From assembly GCF_018919485.1 (NCBI RefSeq), contig NZ_JAHLMU010000001.1, positions 1,170,362-1,234,361 on the forward strand: a stretch of 64,000 nucleotides of DNA, read 5' to 3'. Source of the stretch: Psychrobacter sp. TAE2020 (GTDB lineage Bacteria > Pseudomonadota > Gammaproteobacteria > Pseudomonadales > Moraxellaceae). How positions within the stretch are numbered: the first letter of the stretch is position 1; each line of letters begins with the position of its first letter. The position numbers were made by a program, and so were the translations under genes. The notes beneath the pieces are model-generated. The model searched no databases, was not told the DNA's origin, and saw only the letters and a list, made by a program, of their open reading frames with translations. Shown here in pieces: positions 36,812 to 46,199 of the stretch.

Positions 36812-37267
36812 TTGGATCGTGCGCTTGAATTTGTGGGTAACCACCCGTTTTTATTTGGTATTTTAGCAGTACTTGCCGTATTGTTTTTTGCCATTGAAAG
36901 CAAACGCAGCGGTAAAAAAGTGTCGCCCAATACGCTTGGTATGATGGTGAATTCTCAAAACGCGCAATTAATTGATATTCGCGCCAATAAGAAATTCACT
37001 ACTGGCTACATTCAAGGCAGTCGTAACATTCCCTTCACTGAGCTAAAAGAGCGACTAGCAGAAGTACGTGCTATCGAAGACCCAATAGTTATTATTTGTG
37101 ATATGGGGGCCACTGCTGGCGCTGCGATACAAATGATCGGTAAAGAAAATGTCTATCGTTTAGACGGTGGTATCGGTGGCTGGCAAGCAGGCGGTATGCC
37201 TCTAGTGGGCTTAAAAGACACTCAGCCAAAGGCTAAAGGCAAAACCAAGCCAAGCTTGTATAAATAA
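36812..37267 (+). CDS. Membrane-anchored rhodanese-like protein (YibN type)
   Basis: A 151-aa protein with one N-terminal transmembrane helix (FLFGILAVLAVLFFAIESKR) and one rhodanese domain. The active-site loop is IICDMGATAGAAIQM, with the candidate catalytic Cys in CDMGATAG, and the C-terminal GGIGGWQAGGMPL motif is typical. The start is TTG at 36812, set by a strong GGAGG. No in-frame ATG lies in the N-terminal part. Gene order rhodanese-grxC-secB is that of E. coli yibN-grxC-secB. It presumably takes part in sulfur or redox chemistry at the membrane, but the substrate is unknown. Confidence 0.88.
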   Translation: MDRALEFVGNHPFLFGILAVLAVLFFAIESKRSGKKVSPNTLGMMVNSQNAQLIDIRANKKFTTGYIQGSRNIPFTELKERLAEVRAIEDPIVIICDMGATAGAAIQMIGKENVYRLDGGIGGWQAGGMPLVGLKDTQPKAKGKTKPSLYK

Positions 37268-37311
37268 CTTTCGTTACTGCTGGTTGCAGTGGCAATGGCA
37301 GTGAAAAACAA

Positions 37312-37343
37312 AAAAGACATCATAATCTTATGGTGTCTTTTTT
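37312..37343 (+). terminator. Terminator downstream of the rhodanese gene
   Basis: A 13-bp stem with a G-U pair (37312-37324 / 37329-37341) followed by six T. It separates the rhodanese gene from grxC. Confidence 0.82.
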
Positions 37344-37544
37344 ATGTCTCATTTGTAGTTCAGTTATGACTATTTGCTCAATTATAGCTAGTTGCGCTTG
37401 AATTAATGACTCACAGCCCCACTTTATAACTGAAGATAGACAAATACCTACTAACTATTAATTTAGTATTGGCTGTAATCATTATATTATTGGCTTGGTA
37501 CTGTCTTATCCCTATATAATCAACAAACCTATCAAGGATTTATC

Positions 37545-37808
37545 ATGACCGTATCTGTAAAAGTATATACTACTCCTATCTGCCCATACTGCTCAAACGC
37601 CAAACAATTATTAAAGAACAAAGGGGTTGAGTATGAAGAAATTGGCATGCATGATATTAGCAGCGAAGAACGTCGCGAGCTGATGAAAAAAACTAATAAT
37701 TATCGCACAGTACCCCAGATATTCATTGGCGATACTTTTGTTGGTGGCTTTGATGAGCTTAATCAGTTCAATCAACAAGGCAAGCTTGACGAATTATTAG
37801 CAGGCTAA
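37545..37808 (+). CDS. grxC: Glutaredoxin 3
   Basis: An 87-aa glutathione-dependent thiol-disulfide oxidoreductase. The active site is C13-P-Y-C16, followed by the glutathione contacts TVPQIFIG (cis-Pro) and GGFDEL. Length equals that of E. coli GrxC (83). AAGGA precedes the start. secB follows 65 bp downstream, as in E. coli, so the two are probably one transcript, while a terminator stands upstream after the rhodanese gene. Confidence 0.95.
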   Translation: MTVSVKVYTTPICPYCSNAKQLLKNKGVEYEEIGMHDISSEERRELMKKTNNYRTVPQIFIGDTFVGGFDELNQFNQQGKLDELLAG

Positions 37809-37873
37809 TAATTCACTATTCAAGTGAGCTAATCCTAAAATAACCATAAAATTTTAATTTTTGAGGAAACATC

Positions 37874-38344
37874 ATGGCTGACGAACAAGCACAACCACAA
37901 CTGGCCCTAGAACGCATTTATGTTAAAGATATGTCATTAGAAGTGCCAGGCGCAGAGGTCTTTACTAAAGAGTGGAACCCTGAGCTAGACATTAATCTTT
38001 CTAGCAATGCCGAAAAGCTTGATGACGACCATTATCAAGTTATCTTGACCGTGAGCGTTACTGCTAAGAATGCTGAGCAACCGGCTTTTATCGCTGAAGT
38101 TCATCAAGCAGGTATCTTCTTATTGAAGAATATTCCTGAAGATCAAATAGGCCAAATCCTAGGTGCTTATTGCCCTAACGTTTTGTTCCCTTATGCTCGT
38201 GAAGTGATCAGCGACATCGTTACCCGTGGTAGTTTCCCGCAGTTACTATTAGCTCCTGTTAACTTCGATCAGGCTTATGCTCAAAGCCAAGAGCAAGCTG
38301 GCGATTCAGCTAATGCTCAAATAGATGCTGAAGGCAAAGCGTAA
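37874..38344 (+). CDS. secB: Protein-export chaperone SecB
   Basis: SecB is a cytoplasmic tetrameric chaperone that keeps preproteins unfolded and hands them to SecA. The 156-aa acidic protein has [19 protein letters not shown], the [20 protein letters not shown] segment, and the highly conserved [20 protein letters not shown] (quoted at the 20-residue limit) and [21 protein letters not shown] precedes the ATG. gpsA, which follows secB in E. coli, is absent. Two tandem terminators follow. Confidence 0.97.
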   Translation: MADEQAQPQLALERIYVKDMSLEVPGAEVFTKEWNPELDINLSSNAEKLDDDHYQVILTVSVTAKNAEQPAFIAEVHQAGIFLLKNIPEDQIGQILGAYCPNVLFPYAREVISDIVTRGSFPQLLLAPVNFDQAYAQSQEQAGDSANAQIDAEGKA

Positions 38345-38367
38345 GTTTTTAAGCTCTGCTTTATGCT

Positions 38368-38404
38368 AAAAAAGCCGTCATCTTAGCTAAGGTGACGGCT
38401 TTTT
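38368..38404 (+). terminator. Terminator downstream of secB
   Basis: A 16-bp or longer stem with one G-U pair (left arm 38368-38385, right arm 38388-38404) ending in T-run. Confidence 0.85.
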
Positions 38405-38423
38405 AGCTGCTGATTACCAGCAT

Positions 38424-38458
38424 AAAAAAACCTCAACTTGAACCATTGAGGTTTTTTT
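38424..38458. terminator. Second terminator, bidirectional, between secB and adk
   Basis: A 13-bp perfect stem (38424-38436 / 38446-38458) with seven A on one side and seven T on the other. It can end secB readthrough and adk. Confidence 0.85.
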
Positions 38459-38469
38459 GGCTAACTATT

Positions 38470-38549
38470 AGTTTAGTGAAGTTAGTTTAGTGAAGCTAGT
38501 TCAGTAAAGCTAATGAAGCCAAATCATTTTAGCGACATCATTTTAGCGA
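38470..38549. repeat. 14-bp tandem repeats downstream of adk
   Basis: Three related 14-bp units beginning agtt (38470, 38484, 38498), then two near-identical 14-bp units with tcattttagcga (38522-38535, 38536-38549). Confidence 0.72.
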
Positions 38550-38566
38550 AATTAGCTCAGTAAACC

Positions 38567-39259
<693 letters not shown>

Positions 39260-39456
39260 TTATAGATAAAATTTAGGTATTGTTAAATTGCAAGGCTTAC
39301 CTTACCTTGCAGCTTTGTAAACCTCAAGTATTTTTAACCTAAGAGTGATAGCTCGCTATGACTTGACTGTTCATATAAATTGATTGCACGCTACAGTCGT
39401 CAGCTAAAACGTGCTAGATTTATGAGCAGATTTATCACTACTATAAGCGATAGTAC

Positions 39457-40740
39457 TTAAGGTACTTGTTGATTAATCTCAACCTTGACTTGGTTTTGTT
39501 CAGCGCCTATTACTATTGGATTACCCGATAGATCACCAGACTCAGCAATAGCATTACCTGTGTGACTGACTCGAGCAACGACTACCAATTTAGTTTTTTC
39601 GCTACGTGCCATTTGAATAGTACGCTCAGGCATCATAGCGTCGAGGTCACTCAAACTGATAGTGGCTTGGCCTTGCTTGATAATGCTAATAGGTAGGCGT
39701 TTAGCCGCAAACGGTGGCCCTCCTTTCACATCACGAATAGCCACAAACAACACATCATCAGCCTTTATCAAAGGCAATAAGCTGGCGTTAATAGTTACGG
39801 TCACATCGATACCTAGCGCCGCTTGTTTTTCCTGCGTAGAGACATTAGCACTCAGCTCGTCCAAACTTGCCAAAGCTTTGCTATGATCACCCGGCTTAGC
39901 GGCGATATTATCGCGTAAGCGCTTAATCCAACCTTGAGCTTGCTGATAGTTACTACCACGAGCCTCACCCATAGCCATTAGCATTTGCGCGCCTTCGTGC
40001 TGTGGATTTTTGGCTAGTACGTCCTGCAATACTCGGCGAGTATTAGTATCGAGCTGGCCTTGATTGGCAAAAAAGCTAATCTGGGCGTAAGTAGTAGCGA
40101 TTTCTTCATTATCAGGAGATAAGCGATAAGCCCGTGATAGTGACTCTATGGCTGAGTCAGTAGACTCAAGTGATAAGAACAATTCTGACAAACGCATCCA
40201 ACGATCAGGATCATCAGCATGGCGATGGACATTGCTCTGCATAGCGGTGATAAGCTGACGACCATCATCTTCGATCGCCCACGCTGGTGGCTGGTCAAGC
40301 TTACCAGTTAATAGATCATCAGCGACTTGACCGACTTTATCTTCAGCCGACCAGAAGTTAAATACTGGCGTGCGGTCACCGATTAATAGATAAGCCAATG
40401 CCGTTAATGCTGGCACCCAAATGATAAGTAATAAACGGCTCTTTACGCCTGGAACAATCATAGGTTCTATTTGGCGCTGCGCATCTAATAGCTGTCTTTC
40501 AAGCTCAAGCTTTTGATTTTGATAGTGACTATCATCGATAGTGCCCGTATCCTTATCAGTCTTAAGCTCAGCCAAACGCTCACGGAATACTGCGATATTG
40601 ATATCTAATAACTGATTATCTACCGGTTTGTTTTGTGCGCGCTTAGCACGCAGCCAAGGCATTACCACGATGATCGACAGTACTAAAGTAATCAATAAGC
40701 TTAGAGCAATAAATAAGCCGAGTGTAGAGAATTGGGTCAT
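39457..40740 (-). CDS. ccmI: Cytochrome c biogenesis protein CcmI
   Basis: CcmI chaperones apocytochrome c to the CcmFH heme ligation complex. The 427-aa protein has two transmembrane helices (residues 6-30 and about 104-122) with a cytoplasmic coiled-coil between (FRERLAELKTDKDTGTIDD). A periplasmic TPR domain (WMRLSELFLSLESTDSAIES) follows, then a C-terminal beta domain (GIDVTVTINASLLPLI). Its start overlaps the ccmH stop by 4 bp (ATGA type), showing translational coupling. It is the last gene of the ccmFGHI run. Confidence 0.92.
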   Translation of the reverse strand: MTQFSTLGLFIALSLLITLVLSIIVVMPWLRAKRAQNKPVDNQLLDINIAVFRERLAELKTDKDTGTIDDSHYQNQKLELERQLLDAQRQIEPMIVPGVKSRLLLIIWVPALTALAYLLIGDRTPVFNFWSAEDKVGQVADDLLTGKLDQPPAWAIEDDGRQLITAMQSNVHRHADDPDRWMRLSELFLSLESTDSAIESLSRAYRLSPDNEEIATTYAQISFFANQGQLDTNTRRVLQDVLAKNPQHEGAQMLMAMGEARGSNYQQAQGWIKRLRDNIAAKPGDHSKALASLDELSANVSTQEKQAALGIDVTVTINASLLPLIKADDVLFVAIRDVKGGPPFAAKRLPISIIKQGQATISLSDLDAMMPERTIQMARSEKTKLVVVARVSHTGNAIAESGDLSGNPIVIGAEQNQVKVEINQQVP

Positions 40741-41330
40741 TTTTTGTCCTCGGTGCTAGTAATGTCACGATCAAAGCCATTAGCGCTGTCAGAACGTGAT
40801 AATAAACGCTCCAATTCAGCCTTTTCAGTAGCATTTAATGGTGTAGTAGTATGATCTACCGATGGCCCACTCTGACCACGTGCGGTAAGCTGACGGCGTT
40901 TGGTTTGCCAAAACCAGCCAGCGATTAGCAAGATCAGTAATAACGGTGGGAAAAACCATAATATCCAAGTAGAGGGACGTACTGGTGGCTTATAACTGAT
41001 AAAGTCGCCGTAACGCTCTTGCATGTAATTGCGAATTTCACCGTCACTGCGACCCTCTTTGATTAGATCATAAGTCTTTTGCTTTAGATCTTGGGCGATA
41101 GGAGCGTCAGATCCAGCCAAGTTTTGATTTTGACATTTTGGGCAGCGTAGCTCTTCGATCAGGCCCCGGTACTGAGCTTCTTGCTGTATCGAGTCAAAAT
41201 CATAGACATCAATAGCAGCATTAGCCGTCATACTCATGATAGTAGCCAGCACCGCAGCTAACCCTAAGGCTAGCCACTTAGATAGTTGACGACTTTTGAG
41301 TAGATTGGTGGTTGTTAAATTAAATGTCAT
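40737..41330 (-). CDS. ccmH: Cytochrome c maturation protein CcmH
   Basis: CcmH is a membrane-anchored thiol reductant that keeps apocytochrome CXXCH cysteines reduced. The 197-aa protein has a signal/anchor (SKWLALGLAAVLATIMSM), the redox motif LRCPKCQNQNLAGSDAP, and the family segment RYGDFISYKPP followed by a C-terminal transmembrane helix (WILWFFPPLLLILLIAGWF). Its C-terminal tail corresponds to the short CcmL form, with CcmI as a separate gene. It overlaps ccmG by 4 bp upstream and ccmI by 4 bp downstream. Confidence 0.95.
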   Translation of the reverse strand: MTFNLTTTNLLKSRQLSKWLALGLAAVLATIMSMTANAAIDVYDFDSIQQEAQYRGLIEELRCPKCQNQNLAGSDAPIAQDLKQKTYDLIKEGRSDGEIRNYMQERYGDFISYKPPVRPSTWILWFFPPLLLILLIAGWFWQTKRRQLTARGQSGPSVDHTTTPLNATEKAELERLLSRSDSANGFDRDITSTEDKK

Positions 41331-42028
41331 TGACAGACCTCCGCAACTTGAGCTGGATCGAGGGCAGTAGCGTTATCGCTAGCTTGGTTGAGTATCTTCA
41401 AACAAGGCATAATACGCTCTTGCCAATTGGCTTCATTAATCTCACCAATAATATGCTGACGAATAACTCTATCTCCATCAACTATAAAAGTCTCAGGAGC
41501 ACCCGTTAAGCCTAAGTCTAAGGCAAACCCTCCCGCTGAATCTTGAATAGACATCGAGAACGGATCGCCACGCTGGTTTAAGTAGCTAAGCGCATTACCG
41601 ATGTCATCTTTATAGTTCACCCCAATGATCTCCACACCTCGTTCTTCAAGCTGCATCAAAAAAGGATGCTCGACGATACAAGTAGGACACCACGAGCCCC
41701 AAATATTCATTAAAAACGGCTTATTGGGCAAATTACTATTAGTCATATTACGACTAGTGTCAGACAACAGTGGCAACTCAAAGGTAGGAACTGGACGCTC
41801 AAGAGCGGTATTAGTCACAATCTCTGTCGGCTTACCTAAGCGCATATAAAGCATAACTACTATGCCAAAAAACACTATTAGCGGAATCAAGAACCATAGC
41901 TTCATCTGCTTTTTTTTCATGGTCTTGCTAGGACGCTTGCCGTTATTAGTGTTATTGATATTAGTATTATCAACATCGGTCTTGTTAAGGTCATCGTTTT
42001 GATCAGGATTATGGTTTGAAGTAGTCAT
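41327..42028 (-). CDS. ccmG: Thiol:disulfide interchange protein CcmG (DsbE)
   Basis: A membrane-tethered thioredoxin-fold reductant that feeds electrons to CcmH. The 233-aa protein has a long Asn/Asp-rich cytoplasmic leader (about 38 residues), one transmembrane helix (LWFLIPLIVFFGIVVMLYM) and the active site WGSWCPTCIVEHP. Then come the CcmG-type groove GVNYKD and the cis-Pro region GLTGAPETFIVDG. The leader is longer than in E. coli CcmG. It is 1 bp downstream of ccmF and overlaps ccmH, within one operon. Confidence 0.94.
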   Translation of the reverse strand: MTTSNHNPDQNDDLNKTDVDNTNINNTNNGKRPSKTMKKKQMKLWFLIPLIVFFGIVVMLYMRLGKPTEIVTNTALERPVPTFELPLLSDTSRNMTNSNLPNKPFLMNIWGSWCPTCIVEHPFLMQLEERGVEIIGVNYKDDIGNALSYLNQRGDPFSMSIQDSAGGFALDLGLTGAPETFIVDGDRVIRQHIIGEINEANWQERIMPCLKILNQASDNATALDPAQVAEVCQ

Positions 42029-42029
42029 T

Positions 42030-44087
42030 CTACTGTTCCCCTGTCGTCGATGCCGTAGTCGCTACTGCTTTATTTAAAGTCTGAGCTTCTGGATCAAGGC
42101 TCAGAGTGCTTGTGGTCAAAGTATCAGTAGCCAACAGCTTAGACTGAGGTTTTTTGATGCGATAGCGTTTATCAAGCATACTTATTAAGCCACCTAAAGC
42201 CATGATAATAGCGCCCAACCAGATCCAACGGATCAACGGCTTCACATAAATACGTACGGCCCACTGATTGCTATCTTCAGCGATAGGCTCGCCTAAGGCC
42301 ACATAAAAATCACGCATGATACTGGCATCAATAGCGGCTTCAGTCATCGGCATCATGCTAACGACATAAGTACGTTTTTCAGGATAAAGAGTCGCCACTG
42401 AGCGACCGTCTTTACTGACCTCTACTTTAGCTTGCGTGGCATCAAAGTTACTGCCTTTGACTTCTTTAAAATCAGTAACAGCAAAATCATAGCCTTGCAC
42501 CGTTACCGTATCACCAAGTCCCAACGCTACATCGCGCTCGATACTTAAGCTGCTAGTAAATGCCACCCCAATAACTGCTATTAACACCCCGATATGGGCC
42601 GTTTGTTGCCCCCAATAGCTTAAGCGTAACTGACGTAAACCCTTAAACAGACTAGGGGCATTTTTGGTCTTATCTTTAAAATCAACCACCATCCACAGCA
42701 ATACCCAAAAGCTTACGGCTAAAGTCACGCCGATATTGAGCATAGAGGACGGGTTAACAAAGTAAGTAATAATAGCCGCGAGCACCAAACTACTGACCGC
42801 AATGACCATACCAACGCCCAATAGTGGACGACTGTCTTTTTTCCAACGGATATTAGAGCCCATACCCATCGCTATCAATAGTAGCCACGTTAGCGGTACA
42901 AATAGCGCATTAAAATACGGAGGGCCTACTGAGACCTGACCTAAATTAAAGGCATCAGCGATGATAGGATATAAAGTACCTAGTAGCACCACTAAAGTTG
43001 AGATCAGAATAATGGCATTGTTAATGACTAAAAAAGACTCACGAGAAACCAGTTGATACTGACTCTCAACTGTCAAGCGCCAACCACGAACCGCAAACAT
43101 CAGCAAACCACCACCGATGATTATGCCCAAAATAGCTAAAATGACTAAGCCACGAGTTGGATCAGCAGCGAATGAATGCACTGAAGTAATAACCCCAGAG
43201 CGCACTAAAAAAGTACCGAGTAAACTAAGAGCAAAAGCAAAGATAGCCAGCATGATAGTCCAAGCTTTGAACACCCCACGCTTTTCGGTAACGGCTAACG
43301 AATGGATCAATGCTAAACCAGCCAACCAAGGCATTAAAGAAGCATTCTCTACTGGATCCCAAAACCACCAACCACCCCAGCCAAGCTCGTAATAAGCCCA
43401 CCATGAGCCCAAAGCGATACCCACAGTCAAGAAACCCCAAGCGGCTAGCGCCCAAGGCCGTGACCAACGAGTCCAAACCGCATCTAAACGGCCTTCCCAT
43501 AGCGCCGCCATACAAAAGGCAAAAGGCACTACCATACCGACATAACCCATATACAGCATAGGGGGATGGATAATAAGACCAAAATCCTGTAATACGGGGT
43601 TAAGATCTGCGCCATCGACGATCAGATTAGGTAAAGTGCGATCAAAAGGTGACGAAGTAAAGATTAGCATGGCCAGCATCATCAGCTGCACCCCTGCTAA
43701 TATTACTAATACTCGTGCTCGCATAGATAACGGTAGGCCACGGCTGAAATAAGAGACTAAGGCACACCAAGTGGCCATAATAGTCATCCACAGTAGCAAT
43801 GAGCCTTCGTGTCCACCCCAAGTTGCTGATAACTTATAGTACCAAGGCAACAAAGTGTTGGAATGCTGAGCGACATAAGCCAAGCTAAAATCATTGTAAT
43901 AAAAGCCTGCCATCAACGCCCCAAATGAGACAGCCATGGCGGCAAACTGTGCCCAAGCTAAGCTTGGTGCCAAACGCTGCCAAGCGACACGACCTTGCAC
44001 GATCCCTACGGTTGGCAACACGACCTGCAAGATCGCTAAGATAAAGGCGGCCAGCAAGGCCAAATAACCTAATTCTGTGATTAACAT
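42030..44087 (-). CDS. ccmF: Heme lyase CcmF
   Basis: CcmF is the large multi-span subunit that, with CcmH/I, attaches heme to apocytochrome c. The 685-aa protein carries about 15 transmembrane helices, the WWD heme-binding signature (GWGGWWFWDPVENASLMPWL, at the 20-residue limit) and family segments WGGHEGSLLLW and RDFYVALGEP. The C terminus has a short Thr/Ser/Ala-rich tail. It is the first gene of the visible ccm cluster. The usual upstream genes ccmA-E are not present in the 355 bp before the next gene, so they must be elsewhere. Confidence 0.96.
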   Translation of the reverse strand: MLITELGYLALLAAFILAILQVVLPTVGIVQGRVAWQRLAPSLAWAQFAAMAVSFGALMAGFYYNDFSLAYVAQHSNTLLPWYYKLSATWGGHEGSLLLWMTIMATWCALVSYFSRGLPLSMRARVLVILAGVQLMMLAMLIFTSSPFDRTLPNLIVDGADLNPVLQDFGLIIHPPMLYMGYVGMVVPFAFCMAALWEGRLDAVWTRWSRPWALAAWGFLTVGIALGSWWAYYELGWGGWWFWDPVENASLMPWLAGLALIHSLAVTEKRGVFKAWTIMLAIFAFALSLLGTFLVRSGVITSVHSFAADPTRGLVILAILGIIIGGGLLMFAVRGWRLTVESQYQLVSRESFLVINNAIILISTLVVLLGTLYPIIADAFNLGQVSVGPPYFNALFVPLTWLLLIAMGMGSNIRWKKDSRPLLGVGMVIAVSSLVLAAIITYFVNPSSMLNIGVTLAVSFWVLLWMVVDFKDKTKNAPSLFKGLRQLRLSYWGQQTAHIGVLIAVIGVAFTSSLSIERDVALGLGDTVTVQGYDFAVTDFKEVKGSNFDATQAKVEVSKDGRSVATLYPEKRTYVVSMMPMTEAAIDASIMRDFYVALGEPIAEDSNQWAVRIYVKPLIRWIWLGAIIMALGGLISMLDKRYRIKKPQSKLLATDTLTTSTLSLDPEAQTLNKAVATTASTTGEQ

Positions 44088-44442
44088 ACGGTCTAACCTT
44101 GTTATACGCTAATAGTTTGCTGTAGCAGCTTGGTCGACTTATAACTGGCCAAGACACTTAGCGTCTGTTACGAATTTTTTGACGGTTTTAACGGTGATTT
44201 TGTTTTATGTGATTACGGCTATAGATGATTATTTGCTGTGTTTGTTTTAGTTGATACTTTAGTTGATTCACTTATAAGCTTATTCTGCTGTTCTGTTCTA
44301 CTGTTCTAATTGTACTGTTCTAATTGTACTGTTCTTATAAAAATAATGACTTTATCTGTAGGGATACTTTGCTAATGATGTTTTGATGGTGGTTATAGCT
44401 ATGAGCTTCAATACGTCACTATAAAAATTCATCATTTATCAC
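44088..44442. other. Gap upstream of ccmF
   Basis: 355 bp between the DUF445 gene and ccmF, with no gene. It holds the 14-bp repeats at 44299-44337 and must contain the ccmF promoter. Confidence 0.5.
44299..44337. repeat. 14-bp tandem repeat upstream of ccmF
   Basis: Two exact copies of tactgttctaattg (44299-44312, 44313-44326) and a partial third (44327-44337), preceded by related ctgttctgttc. Confidence 0.85.
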
Positions 44443-45777
44443 TTAACTAACTGCTGGCAGGAATACTAGAACCAAATGCAACCAACCGGCTAAAAAGCCA
44501 GTAATACCGCCTAATACAATCAAGGTTAATTCATCTTCTTGAAAGGCTGGGCGCAATAAGTTTTGAAATTCGCGCGGTGACAATGCACGGATACGGTCAC
44601 GAAACAAGCCAAATATCTTGCTAGCGCGACTCTCATTCAATTCAGGATCACGCATCGGTATCATAGTGGCACTGATCGACTTATCGATAATAGTGTTCTT
44701 TAGCTGACCAAATTCACGACGACCTAGTCCCATACGCAAAGTAGTATTGACTAACGGTGAATCCAACACCTCATATAGGTGTGACTTCATTAGCTCACGA
44801 GTTTGTGCTGCCCGCTCACCATACATCATCTCGTTCATGATGTTCTCAAGAGTAACCAAATCCTTCACCACAATCTCAGCGAACACCTCAGAGACTTCCT
44901 CTTGACGCTTCATAAAGCCGCCCTGCCAGCGAAACTGGGTGATATGTGGCGCTTGTAACTTGATAAAAGGAAAGCCTTGACGCCAAGAGAAGAATTTTAT
45001 ACAAGGGATAAACTTAGGTTCTATCGGATTAAATACCATCCAAATAGCAATCCAGTTGGTCAGTAAGCCCCACACTGCCGCAAAAAAAGGCACTGTCCAA
45101 TGCACGGGCACTACCAAAAAGATAAACATCTGGATAATGCCGAATATCAAACCAATCAGCGCACTAATATGCCAAATAAAGTTGATCTCATGTTGACCAA
45201 CTTTTAAGAACATGTTGACCATCAAGCGTCTATCGCTCTCCATCTTATTGACGATCATCTGACGCATATCGACTAAGTCCTCGACATGATAAGTCAAGTC
45301 GGTCACTAGCGATTGCATGATTCCTGGCAGCTGTTGATGAGCTTGCGCATAGAGACGCCGCTTTAAGGCATAAGGGATGTTATTCCATAAGGTCTCTGAG
45401 CGCTCAAGCATGACCTCATCGATTAAAGACTCGAGGTTTTGATCGACAGTATCGGTAATGAATACTGCCATTTGCTCAGGCTCCATGGCCTGAAAGAACT
45501 CATCAAGCGAGCCTAGTTTAGATAAAGTTTGGTCAACAATAACCCCTGATATCTTGCCAGCTTTACGCGGCACTATACCTTGCCAGCCTATTCCGGGTAA
45601 GCCAAAAAAAGGAAAGTTTGGGATACGGATACCCCGAAACTTAATGGGGTAAAACAGCATCTTTAGTGCCATCCATACGTGTATCCAAGTGACAAGTGCG
45701 GTCACTGGCGGTATGGTCAGCATGGCAAGGAACTCTGGATGCTCAGCAAGCGTCTGCCATATTGAAGTTGCAACCAT
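44443..45777 (-). CDS. DUF445 family inner-membrane protein
   Basis: A 444-aa protein matching DUF445 (YjiN/YtxK-like), function unknown. It has an N-terminal hydrophobic pair (TIPPVTALVTWIHVWMALKM), the conserved IPRKAGKIS-type segment here as GIVPRKAGKIS, long amphipathic helices, two central transmembrane helices (about residues 205-245, NFIWHISALIGLIFGIIQMF) and a C-terminal hydrophobic segment (GGITGFLAGWLHLVLVFLPA). Proteins of this family commonly form membrane-associated coiled-coil structures. Neighbours give no clue to its role. The Shine-Dalgarno is poor. Confidence 0.82.
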   Translation of the reverse strand: MVATSIWQTLAEHPEFLAMLTIPPVTALVTWIHVWMALKMLFYPIKFRGIRIPNFPFFGLPGIGWQGIVPRKAGKISGVIVDQTLSKLGSLDEFFQAMEPEQMAVFITDTVDQNLESLIDEVMLERSETLWNNIPYALKRRLYAQAHQQLPGIMQSLVTDLTYHVEDLVDMRQMIVNKMESDRRLMVNMFLKVGQHEINFIWHISALIGLIFGIIQMFIFLVVPVHWTVPFFAAVWGLLTNWIAIWMVFNPIEPKFIPCIKFFSWRQGFPFIKLQAPHITQFRWQGGFMKRQEEVSEVFAEIVVKDLVTLENIMNEMMYGERAAQTRELMKSHLYEVLDSPLVNTTLRMGLGRREFGQLKNTIIDKSISATMIPMRDPELNESRASKIFGLFRDRIRALSPREFQNLLRPAFQEDELTLIVLGGITGFLAGWLHLVLVFLPAVS

Positions 45778-46199
45778 GACTGTTTATGCCCCTGACATAA
45801 GGATTAGCTTTAATCTATAGTCATAAATAATGACTGATTACTAAAACAATGTTTTTAGCAAAAATGCTATAAAATAAACCGCTTGATTTTAACATACTTG
45901 CCATTTATTAGCACGGCTTACTGGCTAGGGTAAATGACTGTTGGTACTACCTTTGATCTCACTATCTTCAGCTTTTATTGACCGTTTTTTTATCAACCCA
46001 GCCAACCCAGGTTCTTGTTTTAGCTGAATTAACTTTTAATCTAACCCTTCGGTTAGTGATTAACCGCCATTCATCTAGCAAACTACAATTGCCATGGCAA
46101 AGGCAACAGAGTCTATTTTGTTCTGTTATAATTTGCTACTGATCGCCGTTACTAGCCTTAATACTTTTGCTCGACTTAATAATTTGGTACTGACTTTAC
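45778..46199. other. Gap between the DUF445 gene and mrdA
   Basis: 422 bp with no gene. It contains a candidate extended -10 promoter for mrdA at 46124-46132. I see no terminator or RNA. Confidence 0.45.
46124..46132 (+). promoter_or_regulatory. Candidate extended -10 promoter of mrdA
   Basis: TGTTATAAT (TGn followed by a perfect TATAAT, 46127-46132) lies about 68 bp before the mrdA start. No good -35 is present, as allowed for extended -10 promoters. Confidence 0.35.
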
